From Ardenticatenaceae bacterium (GTDB lineage: Bacteria; Chloroflexota; Anaerolineae; Promineifilales; Promineifilaceae): a stretch of 64,000 nucleotides of DNA. Where the stretch lies: positions 62,001-126,000 of the forward strand of contig JACKCC010000007.1 of NCBI GenBank assembly GCA_020634245.1, read 5' to 3'. The number at the start of each line of letters is the position of its first letter. The stretch's first letter is position 1. The notes under the pieces are model-generated. The model did no database searches, was not told the DNA's origin, and saw only the letters and a program-made list of their open reading frames with translations. The translations under genes were made by a program, and so were the position numbers. Positions 16,253 through 27,500 of the stretch are shown piece by piece.

Positions 16253-17872
16253 TCACATACGGAACGTGCCGTAACGATCAGTAGGGAATGGCGCATTGAG
16301 CGTGACAGAAAAAGCCAGCGCCAGGGCCATGCGCGTTTGCGCCGGGTCCAGGATGCCGTCATCCCAAAGGCGGGCAGTGGCGTAGTAGGGGCTGCTTTCC
16401 CGCTCGTACTGCTCCAGAATCGGCTTTTTGAATTGGGCTTCGGCCTGCTGGATTTCGGCCGGTGTGGGATCATCTTTGCGGTCCAAAATGCGGCTTTGCC
16501 CAACGGTCCAGAGTGTGTTAGCCGCCGATTCACCGCTCATGACGCTGATGCGGCTGTTGGGCCAGGTGAAGAGGAAACGCGGGTCGTAAGCCCGGCCGCT
16601 CATACCGTAGTTGCCGGCCCCGTGACTCACCCCGTGAAAGAGAGTGATGCGCGGGACGTTGACGTTGGACACGGCCGTTACCATTTTCGCCCCATCCTTG
16701 GCAATTCCGCCCGTCTCATACTGCTTGCCCACCATAAAACCGGTGATATTTTGCAGGAACAACAGCGGCGTCCCACGCTGGCCGCATAATTCGATGAAAT
16801 GGGTCGCTTTCAGCGCCGATTCGCTGAACAGCAGGCCGTTGTTGGCCACAATCCCTACCGGAATACCCAAAATATGGGCAAAACCGCAGACAATCGTCGT
16901 GCCGTAGCGGGCCTTGAACTCGCTGAAACGGGAGCCATCCATCAACCGGGCGATGACCTCACGCACGTCGTACTGCTGGCGGTAGTCAGCAGGCAAGACG
17001 CCGTACAACTCCTGCGGATCATAGACCGGGTCTTCGGGCTGCTGCACAACAACGGGCATCGTCTTACGCCGGTTGAGATGACTGACAACGTCGCGCACTC
17101 GCTCCAAAGCGGCTCGTTCATCCTCGGCAAAATGATCGGCAACGCCGCTGAGCCGGGTATGAACATCGGCCCCGCCTAGTTCTTCGGCGCTAACTTCTTC
17201 GCCGGTAGCCGCTTTAACCAGCGGCGGCCCGGCCAGGAATATCGTGCCATTGTCTTTGACGATGATGGTTTCGTCGGCCATCGCCGGGATGTAAGCGCCG
17301 CCAGCGGTGCAAGAACCAAGAACGGCGGCAATTTGCGGGATTTGTTTGCCCGACATCCGGGCCATGTTGTAAAAAATTCGGCCAAAATGCTCCCGGTCGG
17401 GGAAGACGTCGGCCTGCAAGTGTAAAAATGCGCCGCCGGAATCGACCAGGTAAATGGTGGGCAGCTGGTTTTCTTCGGCGATGGTTTGGGCGCGGACGTG
17501 TTTTTTGACGGTTTCGGGGAAATAGGTGCCGCCTTTGACGGTGGGATCGTTGGCGACGATCATGCATTCCAGCCCTTCAATCCGCCCAATACCGGTGACG
17601 ATGCCGGCGGCGGGCGCTTCGCCGTCGTACATTTCCCAGCCGGCCAGCGGCGACAGTTCCAGGAAAGGGCTGCTGGCATCAAGGATGGCTTCGATGCGGT
17701 CGTGGACGAGCAACTTGCCCCGGCTGAGATGGCGGTCAATGGTGCGTTGGGGGCGGGATACGGCCGTTTCCCGCTGCCGCTCGGCCAGTTCTTCCGCCAG
17801 CCGTTTGTTGTGCTCGTAATTGGCTTTGAAGTCTGGGCTGTTGACGTTCAGTTGACTAATGATTTGACTCAT
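16253..17872 (-). CDS. Acyl-CoA carboxylase carboxyltransferase subunit (methylcrotonyl-CoA carboxylase beta type)
   Basis: This subunit transfers a carboxyl group from biotin to an acyl-CoA. The 539-residue protein has the two crotonase-like halves of the family: RLSRGKLLVHDRIEAILD at the start, GGAFLHLQADVFPDREHFGRIFYNMARMS, VLGSCTAGGAYIPAMADETIIV, and in the C half IPVGIVANNGLLFSESALKATHFIELC, LLFLQNITGFMVGKQYE, and FSHGAGNYGMSGRAYDPRFLFTWPNSRISVM-like motifs. QNITGFMVG and NYGMSGRAY favour methylcrotonyl-CoA over propionyl-CoA carboxylase, consistent with leucine degradation. The partner biotin carboxylase/BCCP subunit is not in the window. The ATG at 17872 has only a weak Shine-Dalgarno. 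Confidence 0.9.
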   Translation of the reverse strand: MSQIISQLNVNSPDFKANYEHNKRLAEELAERQRETAVSRPQRTIDRHLSRGKLLVHDRIEAILDASSPFLELSPLAGWEMYDGEAPAAGIVTGIGRIEGLECMIVANDPTVKGGTYFPETVKKHVRAQTIAEENQLPTIYLVDSGGAFLHLQADVFPDREHFGRIFYNMARMSGKQIPQIAAVLGSCTAGGAYIPAMADETIIVKDNGTIFLAGPPLVKAATGEEVSAEELGGADVHTRLSGVADHFAEDERAALERVRDVVSHLNRRKTMPVVVQQPEDPVYDPQELYGVLPADYRQQYDVREVIARLMDGSRFSEFKARYGTTIVCGFAHILGIPVGIVANNGLLFSESALKATHFIELCGQRGTPLLFLQNITGFMVGKQYETGGIAKDGAKMVTAVSNVNVPRITLFHGVSHGAGNYGMSGRAYDPRFLFTWPNSRISVMSGESAANTLWTVGQSRILDRKDDPTPAEIQQAEAQFKKPILEQYERESSPYYATARLWDDGILDPAQTRMALALAFSVTLNAPFPTDRYGTFRM

Positions 17873-17965
17873 GATGGTTTCGATCCGGGTTCAGATTTGT
17901 GGTAGCCGAATTATGCCTGAACAAATGAAAAACGTAAAACGGGGTTGACTATAACAGTTACTGCC

Positions 17966-18002
17966 TGAGCCTGTTGAAGCCCGGCAGTCTTCGACAGGCT
18001 CA
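17966..18002. repeat. TGAGCCTGTTGAAG/CTTCGACAGGCTCA inverted repeat
   Basis: A 14-bp stem with one mismatch and a 9-nt loop lies in the spacer between the carboxyltransferase and the small gene at 18083. The right arm matches the repeat after glnS (about 3022-3037), so it is a second copy of the same dispersed element. Confidence 0.6.
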
Positions 18003-18082
18003 GTCGGCGGCAGGGTCGATCGATTTCAGATCGTTTGCCGCCTAGACTACAAAAAAGTGGAGAATTGAGAGGTGAAATCGCA

Positions 18083-18280
18083 ATGAATGATGATCGTTCC
18101 CCCCATTATCAAGCCTATTTACTTCGTCTCTGGCGCGAAACGGCCGATTTGCCCTGGCGGGCAACTTTGGAGAATCCCCATACCGGACAGCGGCACGGAT
18201 TTGCCGATTTATCGCATTTGATTGCGTTTTTTCAGCAGCTTGACGATTTTTTGAACTCCGAAGAAATGGAAAATGATTGA
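18083..18280 (+). CDS. Small conserved-looking protein of unknown function (65 aa)
   Basis: The frame begins MNDDRSPHYQAYLLRLWRETADLPWRATLENPHTGQRHGFADLSHLIAFFQQLDD. GAGGTG lies about 7 nt before the ATG at 18083, better than the in-frame start at 18035. The WRATLENPHTGQRHGFADL core looks like a compact, constrained domain rather than a chance frame. The stop is one base away from the stop of the convergent SARP-type regulator. One near-palindrome (ACGGCCGA) is present. Function not recognised. Confidence 0.7.
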   Translation: MNDDRSPHYQAYLLRLWRETADLPWRATLENPHTGQRHGFADLSHLIAFFQQLDDFLNSEEMEND

Positions 18281-18281
18281 C

Positions 18282-21200
18282 TCATGACGCAGCTAAAAAA
18301 CCGCTCAAAAGTTTGGTGACGAAATCATCCAGGTCGAGTGGGGGGGCAACGGCCGTAACCGGCAGCATTTCAGCCAGTTTCTCCGCCTGCTGGCGCACTT
18401 CCTGCACTGTGTTGGGATAATCCAGGGTAAAGGCAACCAGTTGGGCAGCGGTTTGGTCTTGGTTTAGGCGGTGGGCGTAAACGGCCGTTACCACCAAAGC
18501 TTCCAATATTGACTTCACATCGCCTGATTTTTGAGCCAGCGGCAAAGCCTGCACCAGATGCGCACGCGCCTGCGCTAATTCCCTCGTCTCCACCGCCACC
18601 GCTCCTAACCCTGTCAATGCAACCGCCATCCCCCGTTCATCATTCAACTGTTCCTTGAGCGTCAACGCTTCCGCCAGCATCATTTTCGCTTCCGGGTAAT
18701 TTTCCATTTGCAGCGCCAGCCGCCCTGCGTTAGATAAAGTAGAAGCGATACCCTGAGTATAATCAATCGCCTTAAACACGTCCGTACATGCCCGATAATA
18801 CTCCTGAGCAGCGGCGTAATCCCGCATAGCCTGTGCCAGATTGCCCAAATTATGCAGCAAAACCCCTTCTCCGATCTCATCATCTGCCTGCCGATAGGCA
18901 TCCAACGCATGCTCAAAATGGATGTGTGCTTGTTGGTACTCGCCCTTGGCCTTGTAGCAGCTGCCTAAAAAGTTGTAAGCGAAAGAGATGCCACCCAAAT
19001 TATCGGCTTGCAGCGCCAGATGCAGGCTTTCTTCCAGCAGTTCAATGGCTGGATCATAATGGCCAGCATAAAACTGAGTCATCGACATGTAACTCAAAAC
19101 CATTGAACGCCGGTCTGGTTCATCGACGCGTTTTAAGTACATCATGGCCTCAGCCAGGGCTGCATCAGCTTCTTGCAGTTGGCCGATGTGGATGTGCATG
19201 CGCGCTTTACGGGCCAGCAAATCGCACATCGTTTGTGCCTGGCTGTCACACTGGGCGGCATCCGTCGGTTCGCACTTATGCGCCAGGGCAAAATTAAAGG
19301 CGTCGATGCCTTCCTGAAACCAACTTTGGGCACTGTAAAAGTCGTGCAGCGTCGGAATGATCCGGTCTAACGCTGTATAGTTCTGCTGTTGGGCGGTACG
19401 CTCCCAAACAGCCTGGACGTTGGGCAGTTCTTTAGCAATGGCTGCCCGTTCGGTCAGGGACTGGCCGCTTTCTTGTTGTTCGATGAAGGCAAGGTAGTAA
19501 CCGGTATGGCGTCGGGCAACGGCCGTTGCCAACACCTTATCGTCGGCCAGCTTTTCCAGGGCATATTGATGCAAAATCGGGTGGACCTGGAAACGGCCGT
19601 TTAGCTCCCGTTCTACCAGCGACTTATCGACTAAAGCCATGAACGGAGCGCCCTCGGCCAAATCAGCCACGACAGCCTGGGCTGCCGCCAGTGTAAAACT
19701 GTTGGGAAAGATGGCCAATTGAGTAAAAACCCGCTGCTCCTGCGGCGACAAAAGCTGCCAGGAATGGTCAAAAACAGCCCGCAAACTGCGCTGGCGCGGC
19801 GGCACATTGCGAAAAGTCGTCTGCAAAAAATCAAAACTGGCTGCAATTTGCATTTCAATCTCGCTAAAACTGTGCTGGCGCGTCCAACCGGCCGCCAGCT
19901 CAATCGCCAGTGGCATCCCATCCAACAGACGGCATGCACGAACAATCACCGCCAAATCGGCCGGCGCAGGCACATAATCATGACGAAGTCGGCGCACCCG
20001 CTGCAAAAAGAGCTGGACCGCACTGTACTGCTCCGGCATTTCCGTATTGTTCGGCGGCACGTCCAGACCGGCCGTTTCGAAGACGGCTTCTTCATATAAA
20101 TTGAGCCGTTCGCGGGAAGTTATCAGCAACGTGATATGCGCCGTCTCGCGCAAGATTTCGGCCACTAGTGCCGCCCCAGTCTCATCTGCGCCAAGAAACT
20201 GCTCAAAATTATCCAAAACAAGCAGCATCTCTTTATCACGCAAATAGTTGACCAACTGTACTTCCCGTGGTTCACTGCCCTGAAAGGTAAATCCAACAGC
20301 GTGGGCGATCTGGTCAGGAAGTTGTTGCGCGGTAGCAACGGCCGCTAACGGCACATAAAAAACACCGTCGAAAAATTGCCCCGGCTGCTCTTCCACAATT
20401 TGCCGGGCCGATTCCAGGGCCAGCCGGGTTTTGCCCATTCCGCCGGGACCAAAAAGGGTCACCAGACGTTCGGCCGGATTGACCAGGTGGCGGCGAACAC
20501 TGAGCAGTTCGGTGGCGCGGCCAATAAAAGGAGTCGGCGGCGGCGGCAGATTGTGCGGCGGCGGGAAAGAGAGTGCGCGCAGCCGTTCAAACAAGGCCGT
20601 CGTGGCCGCCGCCGGTTCGACGCCCAATTCCTCGTCCAGCAAACGGCGGCAGGCATCGTACTGCTGCAAGGCGGCATTACGCTGGCCGCTGCGGGCCAAC
20701 AGCATCATTTTTTGCCGGTGGGCGTGTTCACTCAAGTTGTCCAGACGGATGAGTTGGTCGGCGTATTGGATGCCCTGAGCGTAACGGCCGTTGCTCAAAC
20801 TATCATCAACCAGTTGCCGCAAAGCGCGCACCGCCAGCCGCCGCAGCCGTTCCCGTTCCAGCACCGCCCATTCTTCAAAACGGTACGCCTCCCGAACGTG
20901 AAACCCGGCTAAAAAATCATCCTGGTAATAGGCAACGGCCGTTTGCAAATTGTTGATAGACGTTTGATAGTCGGCGTCACCCAGTCTGGAATCTTCCAGC
21001 TTGAGCAGCTGCTCAAATGCGGCCACATCCAACCAATAATCGCTGCCCGAATTAAACCCCACCGTCTGGCGCGTAATGATGAGATGATCTCCCAACTCGC
21101 GCCGCAAGCCGGACAGAATCGAACGCAGGTTGGCCAGCGCCTGATCCTGTGGCCGGTCATCCCACAGTAAATCGGCCAGTAGTTCGCGGGAAAACGGCCG

Positions 21201-21323
21201 TTGATTCACAACCAGATAGGCCAACAACGCTTCCGCCTTGCGCGTTCCCAATCCTGTTACCGGCACGTCCCCACGTGTTACGGTTAAGCTCCCCAACAAT
21301 GTAATTGTTAGCTGCTCCGCCAT
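18282..21323 (-). CDS. SARP/AfsR-like transcriptional regulator (wHTH-BTAD-ATPase-TPR)
   Basis: A 1013-residue multidomain regulator. Residues 1-95 are an OmpR-like winged-helix region beginning MAEQLTITLLGSLTVTRGDVPV, with TRKAEALLAYLVVN. Residues 100-250 are the bacterial transcriptional activation domain (WLDVAAFEQLL, AVAYYQDDFLAGF, LDEELGVEPAAAT). An NB-ARC-like STAND ATPase follows: Walker A TLFGPGGMGKTRLAL at about 290-300, Walker B LLVLDNFEQFL, and GMPLAIELAAGW. The C-terminal half (from about 640) is a run of TPR-like repeats ending near residue 990. Such proteins sense an unknown ligand through the repeats and switch by ATP hydrolysis. It is divergent from the giant secreted-protein gene 256 bp away, a natural candidate target. 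The start at ATG 21323 (AGAAG upstream) gives the standard N-terminus. Confidence 0.9.
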   Translation of the reverse strand: MAEQLTITLLGSLTVTRGDVPVTGLGTRKAEALLAYLVVNQRPFSRELLADLLWDDRPQDQALANLRSILSGLRRELGDHLIITRQTVGFNSGSDYWLDVAAFEQLLKLEDSRLGDADYQTSINNLQTAVAYYQDDFLAGFHVREAYRFEEWAVLERERLRRLAVRALRQLVDDSLSNGRYAQGIQYADQLIRLDNLSEHAHRQKMMLLARSGQRNAALQQYDACRRLLDEELGVEPAAATTALFERLRALSFPPPHNLPPPPTPFIGRATELLSVRRHLVNPAERLVTLFGPGGMGKTRLALESARQIVEEQPGQFFDGVFYVPLAAVATAQQLPDQIAHAVGFTFQGSEPREVQLVNYLRDKEMLLVLDNFEQFLGADETGAALVAEILRETAHITLLITSRERLNLYEEAVFETAGLDVPPNNTEMPEQYSAVQLFLQRVRRLRHDYVPAPADLAVIVRACRLLDGMPLAIELAAGWTRQHSFSEIEMQIAASFDFLQTTFRNVPPRQRSLRAVFDHSWQLLSPQEQRVFTQLAIFPNSFTLAAAQAVVADLAEGAPFMALVDKSLVERELNGRFQVHPILHQYALEKLADDKVLATAVARRHTGYYLAFIEQQESGQSLTERAAIAKELPNVQAVWERTAQQQNYTALDRIIPTLHDFYSAQSWFQEGIDAFNFALAHKCEPTDAAQCDSQAQTMCDLLARKARMHIHIGQLQEADAALAEAMMYLKRVDEPDRRSMVLSYMSMTQFYAGHYDPAIELLEESLHLALQADNLGGISFAYNFLGSCYKAKGEYQQAHIHFEHALDAYRQADDEIGEGVLLHNLGNLAQAMRDYAAAQEYYRACTDVFKAIDYTQGIASTLSNAGRLALQMENYPEAKMMLAEALTLKEQLNDERGMAVALTGLGAVAVETRELAQARAHLVQALPLAQKSGDVKSILEALVVTAVYAHRLNQDQTAAQLVAFTLDYPNTVQEVRQQAEKLAEMLPVTAVAPPLDLDDFVTKLLSGFLAAS

Positions 21324-21579
21324 TTTGACTTCTTTTTGATCGTTTTTCGATCGCTTGCTGCTTAAACTGCTCCTCGGCAATGAAAAAAATGTAGCTGGTT
21401 CGCCCGATGGTGATGGGAACCAGAATATCTTGACTAACCTTAACGCATATAAGTAACAATTTTTCTTAACGTTTTGGACGGCAGTAAAAATTCAATCAGG
21501 CAAACGCCAAATTTTCCCAGATGACAAGGACTATCTTTACCTTTGCCGTTTAACCATTCGTATTCACAGGAGCAAAACA
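21324..21579. promoter_or_regulatory. Divergent control region between the SARP-type regulator and the giant gene
   Basis: This 256-bp spacer must hold both promoters. A small perfect hairpin GATCG-TTTTT-CGATC lies just upstream of the regulator start (about 21339-21353). AGGAG lies 7 nt before the giant gene's ATG. No clear tandem SARP-type heptamer boxes or consensus -35/-10 pairs were found. Confidence 0.4.
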
Positions 21580-24500
21580 ATGAGTCAAAAAAGTGGGCTT
21601 TACCGGTTTACAACAGCGTTAGTGGCAATTTCTTTGCTGCTGCAATTATTTGTTCCGTTTATTAGTATGCCGGGGGCAACGGCCGTACAAGCTGCCCTCC
21701 CCGCCCAGTCCAACCCGTCACCGACGCTGAGCACCAACCAGACCCAGCCCGATCCACTCAGCCGACCGCTGACCCTCTCGCGGGCACAAACCACATACCA
21801 GGCTGATAGCCAGGTTGTCGTCACCTATTCGCTGCGCAACAACCTGGGGCCAACCGTCCGGCCGGAAGTCGCTCCCGGAGCCACCATTACCGACACCATT
21901 GACGCCATCAAAACCACCGACTTTGCCGCCGATGCCAACACCATCCGCAACGCCCAAATCGCCCTGCAAATCACCAATGGCCAGACAAGCCTTTTAGCAT
22001 CTTCCCTGCCGGTAGATGCCAGCGGCAGCAGTCTGGCTTTTAACCTCGGTGACATCCCGCCATTGGGCACAACTGATCTTGTTTTGACCATGACCATTCC
22101 CAGCAGTGCCGCTGATTTTGTCGATTTGGATGCCGGTGCGGCAGCTTACGGCAGTTGGCGCGCCCGGCCGGTAACCGCCACTGTCAGTCCCATCCGTTTA
22201 GCGCCCGATGGCTTCGCGCAATGGTTGGTCTGTACGCCCGACGCCAACTGCGATGATCCCTACATCACCCGTCAGGCCGCCGAATTAGGCCACGACGCCA
22301 CGGCCATCTTTGAATTTGTACACGGCCTGGGCTATGAAAGCTACCTGGGCAGTTTACGCGGCGCGCGGGGTACGCTGTGGAGTGCCGCTGGCAATGGCTA
22401 TGATCAGGCCAGCCTGCTTATCGCCTTACTCCGCGCCAGCGGCATTCCCGCCGCCTACCGCCAGGGTGCGCTTTCACAAACAGACGCTCAAACACTCATT
22501 GCCAGCATGTTCTCGGAAGTGAATGCGCCCAGTGGTTTGGTACCGGTGGGAGTGGAAACGGCCGTTCCCATCAACGACCTTGCCCTCATCACCGAAGCAC
22601 AAGACCACGCCTGGGTCGAAGCCTACCTGCCCGGCAGCGGCTGGACCAGCCTGGACCCATCCTTTGCTGCCGCCCAACCCGGTGACACATTTGCCACCGC
22701 CAGCAGCGGCCAACTGGCCGAACTCCCGGACAGCATTCGCCATCACGTCACTGCCAGCCTGGAAGTCGAAAAATACCAGGCGTTCCCCGTTGGCGGAACC
22801 AATCTGTACACCATTTCGCCATTAACCGCCACCTTCACCACCGTGGAATTGGTAGGGGAACCGCTCGTTTTTGCCCATCTTGTCGAGAGCAATATTGCCG
22901 GCGGGATGGCCTTCACCACAGCCCAGCATACCTACACCCCTTACTTTGTCGCCGGCACTTCAGAGACACTCATCGAAGGCGAAGCATTTGGTGAGTTGTT
23001 GTCCAATTTCCCCTTTGGTCAGGATTTTGTGGTTGCCGAATGGCTGGATTTCACCATCACTGATCCCACCGGAAATAGCAGCCAGTACCGGCGTGAACTG
23101 TTCGACGACATTGGCTACGATGTCCGCACCGGCGGCGGTCTGGTGGGCGAATTGGCCCGCGATGAAACGGCCCGCGTCAGCCTCATGTCCTCCTGGACAA
23201 CACTGGTGGCCTCATACGCCGTGCCAGAAGATGTAATTAATGACGCATATCAGGAAATGACGCGCCTAAGTTTGGAAGGGATTGAAACCCGTGACGCAAC
23301 GGCCGATTTGGTTGACACACCCAATCCAACACCGGAACAAGATGCCCTGGCTCAGGAAGCAGCCGTAACCTACGGTCAGCTTGCCCGGCTCAGTCAGCGG
23401 CTGCATCTGCTCAAATTTGCCGCCTCATCCGACCAATCCCACGAATATTTGAGCGACATCATGCTGGTAAAAGCGTACCCCGATTCGCCGCGCCTGTTTA
23501 CCGTGGGCTGGGAACGGAACGAATTGGAACAAATCGACAAGGTTTCCTTTGACCTGCTGCACAACCGGGTACGCACCATCGCCTACCCAGGTCAGACAGA
23601 TATTGGGCTGGATAGTTTCCTTTTTTGGCGCGGTTTACTGGATATGGCTATTGAGTATGAAATTTTGCAGGAAGCCGCACCCGAACCACTCACCAGTGTT
23701 GGCGCGGTGCTGGATGCTGCCATCGCCAACGACATTCCCATCGAACGTATCACTTATGGCCAGCTAGACGATCTGGCGGACATGCCCATTTCCAGTCAGG
23801 CCAAGGCCCGCATCACCACTGCGTTAATGGAAAACACGGACCAATATATCCTGGTTCCGGCCGAAATGATTACCTTGCCGGGCGCTGCCGAGCCGACCAT
23901 TGGCTGGCTGGCCATTGATAATGAAACGTCCGAAGTCATTGACACGATGGAAAACGGCCAGCACATGGTCGCTGTGGAATACGCTGCATTAGCCAAATTT
24001 AGCCAGAAGGCAGGCAGCTTTATTGGCGGGTTTACAGCCGGTTTCTTTAATTACACCATGGGTTTTTGGATTGGCTTTTTTAGTCAAATGCCATTGGATG
24101 GTCAGGATATTGGTCAGGTAATTGCCAATTCCAAAAGCTCAGCCGCCAGTTGGGGCAAACAAGCGGAAAAAGCGTGCGTCAAAAAATCGGATGCAAAATG
24201 GTGCAAACGTGGCGTGGCAGCCGGTAATGCCTTGGGTTCAGCTCTTGTCAACCAATCTGATCCGCCGCTGCAAGAAGCATTGTTTGTCTTGCCTTTGGAT
24301 GAGCCAGTTACGACAGCGGAAACGGCCGTTTCCCTCACCCAGCCCGCCACCCTCAACGGTAATGTCACTGCTAACGTCACCACTTCACAGGTTGGCGTGT
24401 ATGGCACGGCCGTTCACAATTGGACCACAGCCGGACGAAACAGCTTCTTCTTCGACTTCCTGTCGGCCGGTTCAGCCAGCGTGTACCAAAATGGCAGTCT

Positions 24501-27500
24501 GGTAGGCAGCGGCGCGGTCACAGCCGTGCCCATCACTACTAACTCCCCAGCCATTGCCCAGGTACAAACCAGCGGCGTCACCGTCAATGGTACAGCCAAT
24601 GGCAGCCTGACATTACACGCCCCGGCACTGGCCAATCTGGGCGGCGGCAGCCAGTGGGACAGCTACAATGTCGCTCTCAACGGCAGCAGTTACACCCTGG
24701 CCCTGGATGACGCCGCCGTTACCGTCAACGGAACCACTTACAGCGGCAATTTTGAAATTGTCACCAGTACGGCCGTTAATTTGTCTGGCTCCGGGGCAAC
24801 GGCCGTGCCCAACTTCGCCGCCAACGTCAATATCACGCCCGGCAGCGGTGGATTCAGCGTCGCTAATGCTTCCGGCAGCCTGACCATCGACGGCAATCCG
24901 GTCTCCGCAGCCAATGGCTTTGCCCTGGGCGGCGTTGCCAATCAAGCCACCATCACCCCCTCCGGCGCGGTCGACAGATTCAATTTCAATGGTAACGCCG
25001 ACTTCTTCACGTTGAATTTGAGCAGCAATACCACCAGCACCCCGGCCGATACAGCCGCCAGTTTCAACGCTGCCGTTGCCGCCAATTTCAATGACACTTA
25101 CACGCTGTCCATCATTGCCCCGGATGGCTGGGACGCAACCGCCAACAGTAGCGGACTGATTACGGCACAACCACCGATCGACGCGACCCTGGGCGAACAT
25201 GCCATCGTCGTCACCGCGCAATCGCAAAAACATCCCGATTTGTTTGTTTCGGCGGTACATCTGGTTACGGTAACGGCCGTAAACGGCGTAACCGTCTCCA
25301 TTGCCTCTGATCCATTCTTCACCATTCCCTGGGGACCCAATTACGGCGTCGTCAACTTCGACAGCGAACTAGGCCGCCTGCAAATCCCCGATGCCGCCTT
25401 CGCCGCCACCATCCAAAATCGCTCCTCCATCGCCCGCACCTTTAACGTCAATGTCAGTGGATTACCGGCTGGATGGACCATCCTGGGCGGCAAAACCGGA
25501 AGTAACATGCAAATTGACCTGGCCGCCAGTGAGACCGTCCGGCTGGGCCTGTACATTTCGCCCACGGTCAGCCTGCCACCGGTAGGCAGCAGTTATCCCT
25601 TCAACGTGACCGCCACAGCCATCGACAACAGCTCCGTGACGGCCACCGGCAGCGAGGCGTTCACCATGCCCGCTGTCGCCTACCCGGCGCTGGCCATCAA
25701 TTCGCCCGACATCTACGTCGAGGCCAACAGCAGCGCCGACTTTGACCTGGTTGTGACCAACATCGGCAACACGACGGGCAGTTTTGATTTGTCATCCTCC
25801 GTTCCCGTAGCTGACTGGCAGGTGAGTAATCTTCCGCCATCTGTAACCCTGAATCCGGGTGAATCGGCTACACAAACTGTTTCCGTGGCCGTAACGGGTG
25901 GCGACCAGGGCGTGGATTATCCGGTGGCCGTCGGCGCGGCGGCTCCTACGCTGCCCTATGAACCGATAACGGCCGTTAACTTTTACCTGGTTAGCGCCTT
26001 CACCCGGCCCATTTTTGCTGCGGCGGTAAGCTGCACGCTGGATAGTGATGCGCTGGCCGCTTCGCTGGAGGCACTGGCTGTGGCCGTCGCCGATTTAGAA
26101 GAGTCGTGTGACGCCGGGACTTGTACAGCAACCCAGCGGGACGTTGTCGTGGAAGCAGCCAACACAGCAGCCCATTACGCCCATATCGCCTCCCGCTTTG
26201 TGACAGAGTACACGGCCGTTGAAGCCATCGCCGCCGATCTCGCTACCCACACCAGTAATGTGGATATTGAAGCGGATTTGGCTGCTCTGGGCACGGCCGT
26301 AACCGACCTCAGCGCCGAAATGTGTGTCATTGAGGAACACGCCCCCTCAGCCCGGTTTACGCCCTACGTGGACGCTGCGCTGCTGGGCGAAAACGCCGCT
26401 TTCAGCCTGGACGTGACTAATGACGGTACGCTGGCAACGACTTACGCCATCACCGTTACCGGTTTGCCTGGCGGCGATCTGTTCTTCAATGAAACCATCC
26501 AGCCCGGCGCAGCAATCAGCCTGCCCATCACGCCAGCGGCGACGACTCAAGGAGCTTACGACATCACGGCGACGATTACGCCGGTTGGTGTAGGCATAAT
26601 TGAGGCAACGGCCGTTGCCCGATTCAATGTCGTCGATAAATTCGTGCAGGTCACTCAGGTTGTAGCCACACCCGATTTCGTCGAGACCGGCATCAGCAGC
26701 ACCGATTTGAGTGTAGAAATTGCCAATGTCTCCGGGATCGCTCAGGTTGGGAATGCACGAACGGCCGTTCTCGCCCCCGATGGCAGTACCGCCTGGACCC
26801 AAGACATCCCGCTAACCGCGCTGGCCGGTAATCCCCACTTCTACGATTTGGCTACAGTGGATACCTCCGGCTGGGCCGAAGGGACGTATACCGTCACTGT
26901 CGATTTTCTGGATGGAACCGGCGCACTCATTCCCAATGGCAGCGGCTATGGCTACTTTAATGTTGGTCAGGCGCTGGTTGCCAGCCAAATGGTTTATCCA
27001 GAAATCGTTGCCCCTGGCAATATGACGGTGACCACTATCATCACCACCGAAATCAAGTCGGGCACCATTGGCGATGGCACGCCCTTAAGCCTTACGCCGG
27101 ATCAGGTCGCCCCGACTGAAATCCAACCCTGGCAAGAAGTTTCCTTTCTGGAGTCGTTAACATCAGAAAATGCGACATCCAGTCTGCTGGATGGGCCAAA
27201 TTTGGCTAAATTGTATGCCGCCCAGGTTGTAGAAACGGCCGTAACACCCGCCGATTCCCCAATCAGCTATCCACTATCTCCGGTTAATGAACCAGTAGAA
27301 ACGGCCGTTGAACTAGATACAGTTACCGCGGCCGGCGAACCACCCATCATCGACGCGCCTATGCTGACCATTGGCGGCTTTACCCGAACCGAGCAGGATG
27401 ATACGGCCGTCCTCTACACCGGCACCTGGAGCAACATCACCAATGCTCGTGCCAGCGGCGGCAATTATTACCGTAACAACGTCGCCGGCAGCACCACCCA

